NCBI RefSeq assembly: GCF_001637325.1
Contig: NZ_LRXL01000026.1
Span: 310,001 to 374,000, forward strand
DNA from: Cochleicola gelatinilyticus
Lineage (GTDB): Bacteria; Bacteroidota; Bacteroidia; Flavobacteriales; Flavobacteriaceae
DNA length: 64,000 nt
Direction: 5' to 3'
Position 1 is the first letter of the stretch; each line of letters begins with the position of its first letter. The translations under genes and the position numbers were made by a program. The notes under the pieces were generated by a model, which saw only the letters and a program-made list of their open reading frames with translations, did not search any database and was not told where the DNA came from. Positions 28,213 through 36,438 of the stretch are shown here, piece after piece.

Positions 28213-28503
28213 ATGAAAATGATGTTGCCCTATCTAAATAGTATTCCTGAAGGATTTTGTAAAGGATTTTATAATAAGACTCCCTACCGAATTACAAAAC
28301 AAATCTTTAACAAAGGGAAATCTGGAAAAATTTTTGCCGAAGCCTCCGATGGTTCAGATTTTATTAGCTTGAACTATTACATCACTAAAAGAGGTTTTTT
28401 ATTAAAACCCTGTGAAATGGCTTCAGAAAAGGTAGTTCATTTTCTTCGGAATATTACTCTTTGCAATGAAACATTATCTCGTGAAAATCATCTTCAGAAA
28501 TAA
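28213..28503 (+). CDS. Conserved small protein of unknown function (sometimes labelled methionine sulfoxide reductase)
   Basis: This 96-residue soluble protein has the core GSDFISLNYYITKRGFLLKPCEMASEKV split across about residues 47-75. I recall similar flavobacterial proteins annotated as peptide methionine sulfoxide reductase. The sequence shows neither the GCFW motif of MsrA nor the catalytic cysteine context of MsrB, so I do not adopt that label. A conserved Lys-Pro-Cys-Glu-Met stretch is the most notable feature. The gene stands alone before a DUF481 gene. Confidence 0.65.
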   Translation: MKMMLPYLNSIPEGFCKGFYNKTPYRITKQIFNKGKSGKIFAEASDGSDFISLNYYITKRGFLLKPCEMASEKVVHFLRNITLCNETLSRENHLQK

Positions 28504-28512
28504 TAGATTTTT

Positions 28513-28520
28513 TAATTTTG
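28513..28520 (+). promoter_or_regulatory. Candidate -7 element for the DUF481 gene
   Basis: TAATTTTG matches TAnnTTTG exactly and lies 22 bases before the ATG at 28543. No good -33 TTTG is visible. Confidence 0.4.
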
Positions 28521-28542
28521 CGACATTTCTGAAACCGCATAA

Positions 28543-29292
28543 ATGTATAAAATTATTCTTCTTTTTTTAGTTTCCACCTTTGCATCACATGCCCAAATAT
28601 TAAATGCAGAATCACTTAGAAAGGTTACAGATACTTCTGGTTTTTCAGGTGCAGCAAGTCTTGATGTAAACTTAAAGCGAAATACGAATACGTTTTTTAA
28701 GCTTTCTAACAACATTCATGTACAATATAAAATGAACAATCATCTCGTATTGTTTAAAAATGACATTGCGTTTCAGAAAATTGAAGGTGCTAATTTTGAA
28801 AACAGCGGAATTCAACACATACGATATAATTATAAAATAAAACCTCGCATTTCTTGGGAAGTATTTGCCCAAGCCCAATATAATAAAATATCGAAAATTG
28901 ATTTTCGAGGTTTATTTGGAACAGGGCCTAGATTTAAAATTACAACTTCAGACACTTATAAGTTTTATTTAGGCACCCTAGCTATGTTAGAGCAAGAAGA
29001 GGTCAACGATGGAGTTACTCCACTTCAAAGAAATTTCCGTGGAAGTGCTTATTTTTCTTTTAGTATCTATCCCAATGAAAATATGAGTGTGGTAAGTACC
29101 ACATACTATCAACCGCTTATTAAAAACTTTAATGATTACCGCATATCGAGTCAGACGAGTTTGCTAGTAGGTTTATTTAAAAATTTTGCGTTAAAAACGA
29201 GTTATACCTTTACGTACGACGCACTACCAGCTCTCGGAATTCCTACCTCCCAATACGATCTCACCACAGGCATTGCCTATACATTCGACTGA
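28543..29292 (+). CDS. DUF481-like outer-membrane protein
   Basis: The 249-residue protein has a signal peptide (ending SHAQ) and a series of amphipathic beta strands with aromatic ends, such as ISWEVFAQAQYNKIS and FALKTSYTFTYDALP. It ends in an aromatic strand (TTGIAYTFD), as expected for a small outer-membrane barrel of the DUF481 type. No ligand or enzyme motif is visible. It lies directly upstream of the arsenosugar cluster, but a 108-base gap with candidate regulatory repeats separates them, so it is probably not part of it. Confidence 0.75.
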   Translation: MYKIILLFLVSTFASHAQILNAESLRKVTDTSGFSGAASLDVNLKRNTNTFFKLSNNIHVQYKMNNHLVLFKNDIAFQKIEGANFENSGIQHIRYNYKIKPRISWEVFAQAQYNKISKIDFRGLFGTGPRFKITTSDTYKFYLGTLAMLEQEEVNDGVTPLQRNFRGSAYFSFSIYPNENMSVVSTTYYQPLIKNFNDYRISSQTSLLVGLFKNFALKTSYTFTYDALPALGIPTSQYDLTTGIAYTFD

Positions 29293-29300
29293 TTTTCTAA

Positions 29301-29384
29301 AACTTTCGTAAGGCTAACGGCTAAAAACATACTACATTAGTATATTTACCAAAAATGAAAAACCATACGATACTAACTTTCGTA
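29301..29384. repeat. Direct repeat upstream of the arsenosugar cluster
   Basis: AACTTTCGTA occurs at 29301-29310 and again at 29375-29384, 74 bases apart (about seven helical turns). The second copy sits 16 bases before the first start codon of the cluster and overlaps a weak -7 candidate (TAACTTTC). It could be an operator, but no binding protein is identified. Confidence 0.35.
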
Positions 29385-29399
29385 CGTTTATAATATATT

Positions 29400-29738
29400 A
29401 TGGCAAACAACAATTATTACGATCCATCCGACTTACGCAAATTCGGTAAGATCACAGAATGGAGCGAAGAATTAGGTACAAAATTCTTTGATTACTACGG
29501 AAAGGTTTTTGAAGAAGGTGCTTTAACTGCTCGAGAAAAAGCATTAATTGCTTTGGCTGTTGCTCACACAGAACAATGCCCTTACTGCATTGATGCTTAC
29601 ACTAAAGACACCTTGCAGCGTGGCGTTACAAAAGAACAAATGATGGAGGCAATTCACGTTGGTGCAGCTATTAAAAGTGGCGCCACGTTGGTACATGGAA
29701 CTATGATGATGAATAAAGTAAATAAATTAGAAATGTAA
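29400..29738 (+). CDS. Arsenosugar biosynthesis-associated peroxidase-like protein (CMD/AhpD fold)
   Basis: This 112-residue protein has a carboxymuconolactone decarboxylase/AhpD fold with the redox CxxC motif EQCPYCIDAYTKD (Cys60 and Cys63) and the following histidine-containing helix (IHVGAAIKSGATLVHG). AhpD-like proteins reduce peroxides or act as thiol oxidoreductases in the cytoplasm. It is the first gene of the cluster and directly precedes arsS, an arrangement that defines the arsenosugar-associated subfamily. It may keep arsenic or thiol intermediates reduced, which is an inference. Confidence 0.88.
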   Translation: MANNNYYDPSDLRKFGKITEWSEELGTKFFDYYGKVFEEGALTAREKALIALAVAHTEQCPYCIDAYTKDTLQRGVTKEQMMEAIHVGAAIKSGATLVHGTMMMNKVNKLEM

Positions 29739-29782
29739 ACTTCGTAATTATAGAAGTAAATCATTATTCTAAAAAAAATAGC

Positions 29783-29799
29783 TTCCCGCATTCCGGGAA
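29783..29799 (+). promoter_or_regulatory. Hairpin in the arsS leader
   Basis: TTCCCG (29783-29788) and CGGGAA (29794-29799) form a six-base stem with loop CATTC, six bases before the arsS ATG. There is no T-run after it beyond the start, so it is not a normal terminator. It may affect arsS translation or mRNA stability. Confidence 0.4.
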
Positions 29800-29805
29800 A
29801 AAAGT

Positions 29806-30873
29806 ATGACAAAAGTTAAAACCCAATCCCTACATAAAAGAGAAGACGAATTAGCCAATGCCAATCGGCAGCTTGAAATACTTTCCAATGGAATTTTTCA
29901 AAGTGGCGAACTCCCTACTTTTGCAAAAAAAATTAAAGAAACAAACCAATTTCCTTTGCGACCCAAAAAGTTAGAGATTTTGCAAATTAACGTTGGGTAC
30001 ATGTGCAATCAAGTATGTGAACATTGTCATGTAGATGCAGGTCCAGATCGAAAAGAGATCATGACGGTCGAAACCATGAAACAATGCTTGGATGTTATAA
30101 AAAACACAGGAGCACACACCTTAGATCTTACTGGCGGAGCACCCGAAATGAACCCTAATTTCCGATGGTTTGTTGAGGAAGCTAGCAAAGCTGGTATTAA
30201 AGATTTTATAGTTCGAAGTAACTTAACTATCATTCGGGCGAATAAAAAATACTATGATTTACCCGATTTCTTTAAAAAACACAATGTACATGTGGTAAGT
30301 TCGATGCCGCACTGGACACGAGGAAAGACAGACAAACAAAGAGGAGAAGGTGTGTTCGATCAATCTATTAAGGCATTGCAGGAACTAAACGCAAGAGGAT
30401 ACGGAATGCCAAACAGTGAATTAAAACTCGATTTGGTTTACAATCCGAACGGCGCGTACCTACCTGGCGACCAAGCTGCCATGGAAAAAGATTTTAAAAA
30501 AGCATTGAAAGAAGATTTCGATATTCAGTTTCACAATCTTTTTGCCATTACGAATTTACCTATTGCACGATTTTTAGATTATTTAATTGCTTCGGAAAAT
30601 TACGAAGATTACATGTACCAATTAGTCGAGGCATACAACCCTTCTGCAGTAGCTAATGTAATGTGTACCAACACAATATCAATTAGCTGGGATGGCTGGC
30701 TATACGATTGCGACTTTAACCAAATGTTAGGATTAAAGGTTGCTAGTAAAGTGCAGCATATAAAAGACTATAATGAAGCGATCTTAAATGATAGAAATAT
30801 TCTAATTTCGCAACACTGTTATGGATGCACGGCAGGAGCTGGAAGTAGCTGTCAAGGAACTGTAGCAGAATAA
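29806..30873 (+). CDS. arsS: Arsenosugar biosynthesis radical SAM protein ArsS
   Basis: ArsS is a radical SAM enzyme that transfers the 5'-deoxyadenosyl group of SAM to dimethylated arsenic, making the precursor of arsenosugars. The 355-residue protein has the CX3CX2C cluster motif GYMCNQVCEHCHVDAGPDR (Cys67, Cys71 and Cys74). A C-terminal cysteine-rich segment HCYGCTAGAGSSCQG probably holds a second cluster or binds the arsenic substrate. The SAM-binding TGGAPEMNP stretch lies near residue 107. It sits between the peroxidase-like gene and a TIGR04282 glycosyltransferase, with arsM 10 kb downstream on the same strand. Confidence 0.93.
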   Translation: MTKVKTQSLHKREDELANANRQLEILSNGIFQSGELPTFAKKIKETNQFPLRPKKLEILQINVGYMCNQVCEHCHVDAGPDRKEIMTVETMKQCLDVIKNTGAHTLDLTGGAPEMNPNFRWFVEEASKAGIKDFIVRSNLTIIRANKKYYDLPDFFKKHNVHVVSSMPHWTRGKTDKQRGEGVFDQSIKALQELNARGYGMPNSELKLDLVYNPNGAYLPGDQAAMEKDFKKALKEDFDIQFHNLFAITNLPIARFLDYLIASENYEDYMYQLVEAYNPSAVANVMCTNTISISWDGWLYDCDFNQMLGLKVASKVQHIKDYNEAILNDRNILISQHCYGCTAGAGSSCQGTVAE

Positions 30874-30917
30874 TGTATTAAAAATAGCAAAGTGTTTCTA
30901 TTTTGAAACCATACAAT

Positions 30918-31604
30918 ATGACCCAACCAAAAACCGCTATATTGATTTTTGCCAATTCCGCAAAACGGGAAGGCTCTTTAAAATCTTTTCGGAAGTCGGT
31001 TGTGCTATTTCGTGAATTAAACAAAAATATACTTGAAAAAGTAATAAGCACTGGGCTTCCTTATTTTATAAGTTCAGAAAAAGAACAAATAGGAAACTCT
31101 TTTGCGCAGCGCTACACACATTCAGTTCAAGGAGTTTTCGATCAAGGATTCGACAATGTCATCACCATTGGAAACGACACCCCACATTTACAATCCTCTC
31201 AACTGCTTAAAACAGCAGATTTGCTTGCAACCAATAAGATGGTACTGGGGCCTTCTTGCGATGGCGGTTATTATTTACTAGGGATAAATAAATCTCATTT
31301 TAATCAAAATGAATTTTTAAATTTTTCGTGGCAAACAGATACTCTTGCAGCAGAGGTTTCTCAATTTCTCAAAGAAAGGCAACTCGATATAGTGCTTCTT
31401 AAGACACTTTCAGATATTGATTCTGCTTCAGATATATTCGCCGTTTTACAAGACAGTAAATTATTTTCAGAAAAGCTAATTAGTCTTTTAAAACACATTA
31501 TTCTTCCGAAGAAAAAATTCCAAATTAAAAAGGAACTACTAATTTCTTCATTATTCAAGAATATCTTTCTCAACAAAGGCTCCCCGATATTAATGCGACA
31601 ATAA
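30918..31604 (+). CDS. Divergent TIGR04282/DUF2064 glycosyltransferase of the arsenosugar cluster
   Basis: This protein of about 228 residues has the GT-A-like DUF2064 fold. It keeps the central ITIGNDTPHLQSSQL and GPSCDGGYYLLGI motifs, which hold the metal-binding aspartates. The N-terminal nucleotide-binding signature (GKCKTRLA in the paralogue at 39142) is replaced by SAKREGSLKSF, so donor binding may differ. The C-terminus is hydrophobic/basic and unlike the paralogue. I use ATG 30918; an in-frame TTG at 30903 would add five residues. It directly precedes the SusC gene. Confidence 0.82.
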   Translation: MTQPKTAILIFANSAKREGSLKSFRKSVVLFRELNKNILEKVISTGLPYFISSEKEQIGNSFAQRYTHSVQGVFDQGFDNVITIGNDTPHLQSSQLLKTADLLATNKMVLGPSCDGGYYLLGINKSHFNQNEFLNFSWQTDTLAAEVSQFLKERQLDIVLLKTLSDIDSASDIFAVLQDSKLFSEKLISLLKHIILPKKKFQIKKELLISSLFKNIFLNKGSPILMRQ

Positions 31605-31738
31605 ATTTTTATTTCAGCATTTAATAATTTTAATAACGTATTAAATTTAGCCGTGCTGTTCTTGTCCAATTTTTATTGTTATTATTCGATTACTCAAAGT
31701 CATTTCTTATTTCACAATTAGTAACTTATCAAACTTTT

Positions 31739-34700
31739 ATGAAAAAAACATTACTTCTCACCTTGTTGTTTTGCTCGGTTTTATCCTATGCACAAACAAC
31801 GATCACTGGCGTTGTACAAAGCACGATCGACAATGAACCTGTTCCATATGTAGATGTGATCTGCTCTAATGGCGAAACCACATTTACTGAAGAAGATGGA
31901 ACGTACAGCATTCAAGTTTCAGATCAATATGATGTCTTGAATTTTTCGTCTACTGGATTTAAATCGCAAAATATTACGGTGGGTGAACAAACCGTTATTA
32001 ATGTAATACTCGATGTTTCTCAAACAACATTAGACCAAATTGTTGTAACGGCTTTGGGGTTAAAAAGAGAAACTAAAGAATTGGGGTATGCAATTCAGTC
32101 GCTAGAAGCTGAAGAGATTTCTGAAGTTAAGGCTGTTAACTTTCTCGATAATCTTTCTGGAAAACTAGCAGGAGTTACAATATCACAAGGAGCTACCGGC
32201 GTAGGATCTTCTTCTAAAATCACTATTCGTGGTGAAGCGTCTTTTTCAAACAACAACCCATTATTTGTGGTAGATGGGGTGCCAATTAACAATAGTACTG
32301 TATTTAATTTTACAAATGAAGCAGCCGCTGGATTTCAAGAAATTGATTTCGGGAACGGAGCTATGGAGGTAAATCCTGATGACATTGCTTCTGTCTCGGT
32401 TTTAAAGGGAGCTAGTGCGGCCGCGTTATATGGTACTCGTGCTTCTAATGGAGTAATTGTAATTGAAACGAAAGATGGGAAAAGAAGCAAAGGAATGGGA
32501 ATTAGTATTAATTCTTCCATTTTTATGGACACCGCTTTTAAACTTCCGGAATTTCAAAACCAGTTCGGACAAGGAAATTCTGGTGAGTTTGCTTATGTTG
32601 ATGGGCTCGGAGGAGGAACCAACGACAACATAACCTACTCATGGGGACCAAGATTAAATGACGGGCTATTAATTCCGCAATACGACAGTCCTGTAACGCT
32701 TCCCGATGGCAGTGTAGTTAGAGGAGGAGATACTTCGGTACATAATGGTCTTCCCATTACTCCGACCCCTTTCGTATCGCAACCAGACAACCTTAAAAAC
32801 TTTTACGAGACGGGTATAACTACCATTAATAATGCATCGGTCTCAAGTGGTTTTGAAAAAGGAGATTACCGCCTTTCTTTTACAGACCTAAGAAGCGAAT
32901 CGATTATTCCGGGAGTAAATTTAGACCGACAAACTGTTGCAACTAAATTAAACTTCGAACCTTCCGAGAAAACAAGATTTAAAGCTTCTGTGAGTTATAT
33001 GAACTCTGGAAGTGACAACCGCCCTTCCAATGGGTATGGAAGTGAAAATGTGAATTATTCTCTTGTAGCTTGGGGACCACGCTCCTTAAATATTGAGAAC
33101 CTTAAAGATTACTGGCAACCAGGTTTAGAAGGAATACAACAATATTCATTTAATTATACCTTCTTTGATAATCCTTATTTTATTTTATATGAAAACAGGA
33201 ACTCTTTTAATAGAGATCGCGTCTTCGGAACTATTGGTATTACACAAAACTTGACCGAAGATTTATCCATCTCGGTAAATAGCGGAATGGATTTTTCGAC
33301 CGAAACAAGACAACTTCGACGTGCATTTAGCTCTAATCGCTTTAAAAACGGAGCCTACGCTGAACACGATGTGTTGTACCGAGAAGTTAATACCAACTTT
33401 TTAATAAATTATAAAAAGGAGCTTAGCGATGTTACATTCGACATTTCATTAGGAGGTAATCGACTTGACCAAAAAGCATCGACCAAGCAATCGCAAACCG
33501 TTAATCTGGCACAACCAGGTATTTTCACCCTTAATAACGCAGCTTCCCCTATAGAAGTTTTTCAATTTAAATCTGAAAAACGTATCAATTCATTTTACGG
33601 ACTTGCGAAATTTGGATATCAAGACTTTTTATTTTTAGATATCACTGGGCGTAACGACTGGTCAAGTGCTTTATCTACACCGCTATCGGTAGACAACACT
33701 TCTTTCTTCTATCCTTCAGCGTCGTTAAGTTTTGTTGTTTCTGAAGCCATTTTTCTTCCGGAAACAATTTCGTTCGCAAAAATAAGAGCCAGTATTGCAC
33801 AAGTAGGAAACGATACAGATCCATATCAAACTTCAAATTCATTTAATTCGCAAACTTCCTATTTAGGACAACCAACTACCAGCAACCAAAATATAATTCC
33901 AAACAACGCACTGAAGCCAGAACAGGTAACCTCATACGAAGTAGGTGCCGATGTTCGTTTTCTTAATGATGCAATTCGACTGGATGTAACTTATTACAAT
34001 GCTTTAACAGAAGATCAAATTGTCTCTCTTCCTATTGCAGTAGCTTCGGGCTACACTCAACAAGTTGTAAATGCAGGTAAGGTTCGCACGCAAGGTATCG
34101 AAGCAGTTTTAGGACTTACCCCAGTACGACAAAATGACTTTCGATGGAATTCTACTTTTAATTTTAGCACCAACAAATCTATTGTAGAAGAATTACCCCA
34201 AAATGACGGACGTCTAACATTAGGTTTTAGTCGTATTTACGACAGTGCCAACCAAACCGTTTGGTTTCAAGTTGAAGAAGGTGGCGAGATTGGTGATTTT
34301 TACGGTACAGGCTATTTACGAAACGAAAACGGAGATTTCCTTATCGATAAATTTGGTAACTATATTGCCAACAACGAACTTCAGAAATTAGGGAACTACA
34401 ACCCCGATTTTATGGTGGGATGGAACAACCAATTTCAAATAAAGAACTGGAACGTCGGTTTTCTAATCGATTGGCGACAGGGTGGTGAAATTGTTTCTCG
34501 TACCCGAGCTCTAGGAAATGTAGGTGGGCAGTTAGCAGAGACCACCGTACGTCCAGACGAAGGCATTATTGCAGAAGGAGTAGTGAATATAGGAACTGCA
34601 GAGCAACCCAATTACACCCCAAACACCTTCCCTATTTCTGCCGAAAGTTACTATCGGCAATTTTACGACCGAAATCACGAAGAAAATAATATCTATGATG

Positions 34701-34951
34701 CTTCCTATGTAAAATTAAGACAGGCCTCTATTGGGTATTCTTTTAATACAGCCGACGGTTTTCTAGGTATCGAAGACGGGATGAAAATTAATCTATCACT
34801 TATCGGAAGAAACCTCTTTGCAATCACCGAAAATCCACATTTCGACCCCGAACAATTAGCCGTACAAGGTAATGGATTTGTGAGCGGTGTAGAGGATATG
34901 AGCTATGCAACGAGCAGAAGTTTAGGATTTAAATTAGGTATTGATTTTTAA
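31739..34951 (+). CDS. SusC/RagA-family TonB-dependent outer-membrane transporter
   Basis: This is an outer-membrane active transporter of about 1,070 residues. It has a signal peptide ending SYAQ, a CarboxypepD_reg-like domain (about residues 22-105), a plug domain (about 110-235, with GKLAGVTIS and VVDGVPINNS) and a 22-strand barrel ending in GFKLGIDF. I place the start at 31739 because the upstream in-frame ATG gives an untenable N-terminus. The SusD partner begins 11 bases after it. SusCD pairs usually import glycans, peptides or other large ligands. Here they are embedded between arsenosugar genes, so an arsenic-sugar-related or glycoconjugate ligand is possible but unproven. Confidence 0.92.
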   Translation: MKKTLLLTLLFCSVLSYAQTTITGVVQSTIDNEPVPYVDVICSNGETTFTEEDGTYSIQVSDQYDVLNFSSTGFKSQNITVGEQTVINVILDVSQTTLDQIVVTALGLKRETKELGYAIQSLEAEEISEVKAVNFLDNLSGKLAGVTISQGATGVGSSSKITIRGEASFSNNNPLFVVDGVPINNSTVFNFTNEAAAGFQEIDFGNGAMEVNPDDIASVSVLKGASAAALYGTRASNGVIVIETKDGKRSKGMGISINSSIFMDTAFKLPEFQNQFGQGNSGEFAYVDGLGGGTNDNITYSWGPRLNDGLLIPQYDSPVTLPDGSVVRGGDTSVHNGLPITPTPFVSQPDNLKNFYETGITTINNASVSSGFEKGDYRLSFTDLRSESIIPGVNLDRQTVATKLNFEPSEKTRFKASVSYMNSGSDNRPSNGYGSENVNYSLVAWGPRSLNIENLKDYWQPGLEGIQQYSFNYTFFDNPYFILYENRNSFNRDRVFGTIGITQNLTEDLSISVNSGMDFSTETRQLRRAFSSNRFKNGAYAEHDVLYREVNTNFLINYKKELSDVTFDISLGGNRLDQKASTKQSQTVNLAQPGIFTLNNAASPIEVFQFKSEKRINSFYGLAKFGYQDFLFLDITGRNDWSSALSTPLSVDNTSFFYPSASLSFVVSEAIFLPETISFAKIRASIAQVGNDTDPYQTSNSFNSQTSYLGQPTTSNQNIIPNNALKPEQVTSYEVGADVRFLNDAIRLDVTYYNALTEDQIVSLPIAVASGYTQQVVNAGKVRTQGIEAVLGLTPVRQNDFRWNSTFNFSTNKSIVEELPQNDGRLTLGFSRIYDSANQTVWFQVEEGGEIGDFYGTGYLRNENGDFLIDKFGNYIANNELQKLGNYNPDFMVGWNNQFQIKNWNVGFLIDWRQGGEIVSRTRALGNVGGQLAETTVRPDEGIIAEGVVNIGTAEQPNYTPNTFPISAESYYRQFYDRNHEENNIYDASYVKLRQASIGYSFNTADGFLGIEDGMKINLSLIGRNLFAITENPHFDPEQLAVQGNGFVSGVEDMSYATSRSLGFKLGIDF

Positions 34952-34962
34952 GAAATAAAGAC

Positions 34963-36408
34963 ATGAAAAATATAGCATATATAAGCAGCATCATTCTTCT
35001 ACTTTTCGGAAGCAGCTGCACGAAAGATTTTGAAACGATTAATACAAATCCTAATGCACCAAATAATGTACAACCTAGTTTATTATTAAGACAAGTTATT
35101 TACAATTTTGGAGAAGAAATGAGTTACGAAGGCTTCGTGGCAGGAGACCTATTATCTCAACATCGTACTGCAATCGATTTTAATTTATTTGACCGCCATG
35201 CGTTAAAATCGCCGCAATTAGGTGGAAATCCATGGCCTGTTTTTTACACCAATTTAAGAGACAATGAAATTATCATACAGCAATCACAAACTGTTGAAAA
35301 TTTTACGGTTTATGAAGGACCAGCCTTAATTCTGAAAGCTTTCATGACGGCTGGCTTAACCGATCTTTTTGGTGACGTTCCTTATTCTGAAGCATTTAAT
35401 GGTATTAATGGAACTGTAACACCCGTTTACGATAATCAAGAAGATATTTATCTTTTAGAGAATGGAATTTTAGACAATCTTGACAAAGGAATTGCCGCTA
35501 TTGAAGCATACGATGATGTAATTCCTTTAGAAGGAGATATTCTCTTCAATGGAAATCTAGAAAGTTGGGTCACTTTTGCTAATTCAATTAAAATTAAACA
35601 ATTGCTTCGTATTTCAGATAAGGTAGCAGTTTCCGAAGCACTACAAACTATTTTCGATTCTGGAAATTATTTTACTTCCAACGCACAAAATGCAACGTTC
35701 GATTTTACAAATACAGATCCGAATAGCTTCAGACTTGCACAATTAAGGGTTGGAGACTTCAATAATTTTGTGTTATCGAAAACCATGGATGACCTATTCG
35801 AAAACCTAAATGACCCACGTGATGCCACCTTTTTTCGCCCATTCGAAGATTCAACTACTGGAGATTTCAACGGGCTTATTAACGGTATTGATGCTTCATC
35901 AACCTCTATTGATTTGTCAGAATATTCGTTGGCTGGCACCATTTTTCGTGAAGATACATCGACATTAGACGCAAACTTTTTAACAGCATGGGAAACGTAT
36001 TTCAATCTTGCAGAAGCAGCAGAGAGAGGACTAATCGCTGCAGATGCTCGAACATTATATGAGACTGGAGTTCAATTAGCTTTTGAGTACTGGAACACAC
36101 CCCTTCCTGCAGCTTATTTATCTGGGCCGGCAGCTTACAATGCAACCGGCACTACCCCAATACAACAAATTGTAACACAAAAATGGATCGCCAACATTAT
36201 TAATGGTTATGAAGGATGGGTAGAATATCGAAGAACTGGTTTTCCAGAATTTAATTCTGTAGCAGCAAGTCTTAACGGAGGGTTAATTCCTGTTCGTATG
36301 CCTTACCCAGCCGAAGAAGAAGCTTTAAACGCTGAAAATTATCAACAAGCAGCAGCCAATACAGATGGCAATAGCATCAACGTTCCAGTTTGGTGGGACG
36401 AAAACTAA
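34963..36408 (+). CDS. SusD/RagB-family surface lipoprotein
   Basis: This is the ligand-binding lid of the preceding SusC transporter. The 481-residue protein has a lipoprotein signal with box GSSC (Cys19) followed by TKDFETINTNPNAPN, a start seen in the SusD-like_2 family. The body has TPR-like helices, with LTDLFGDVPYSEAFNG near residue 133, a common SusD motif, and a C-terminal YPAEEEALNAENYQ stretch. No glycoside hydrolase lies next to it, unlike classical polysaccharide utilisation loci. Confidence 0.92.
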   Translation: MKNIAYISSIILLLFGSSCTKDFETINTNPNAPNNVQPSLLLRQVIYNFGEEMSYEGFVAGDLLSQHRTAIDFNLFDRHALKSPQLGGNPWPVFYTNLRDNEIIIQQSQTVENFTVYEGPALILKAFMTAGLTDLFGDVPYSEAFNGINGTVTPVYDNQEDIYLLENGILDNLDKGIAAIEAYDDVIPLEGDILFNGNLESWVTFANSIKIKQLLRISDKVAVSEALQTIFDSGNYFTSNAQNATFDFTNTDPNSFRLAQLRVGDFNNFVLSKTMDDLFENLNDPRDATFFRPFEDSTTGDFNGLINGIDASSTSIDLSEYSLAGTIFREDTSTLDANFLTAWETYFNLAEAAERGLIAADARTLYETGVQLAFEYWNTPLPAAYLSGPAAYNATGTTPIQQIVTQKWIANIINGYEGWVEYRRTGFPEFNSVAASLNGGLIPVRMPYPAEEEALNAENYQQAAANTDGNSINVPVWWDEN

Positions 36409-36438
36409 TATCTGTTTTAATTGTATAGGTAACATACT

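Noticed and set aside
31739-36408. Classical polysaccharide utilisation locus
   Set aside because: SusC and SusD are present but no glycoside hydrolase, sensor or surface glycan-binding gene adjoins them; the GH113-like gene lies 8 kb away on the other strand.
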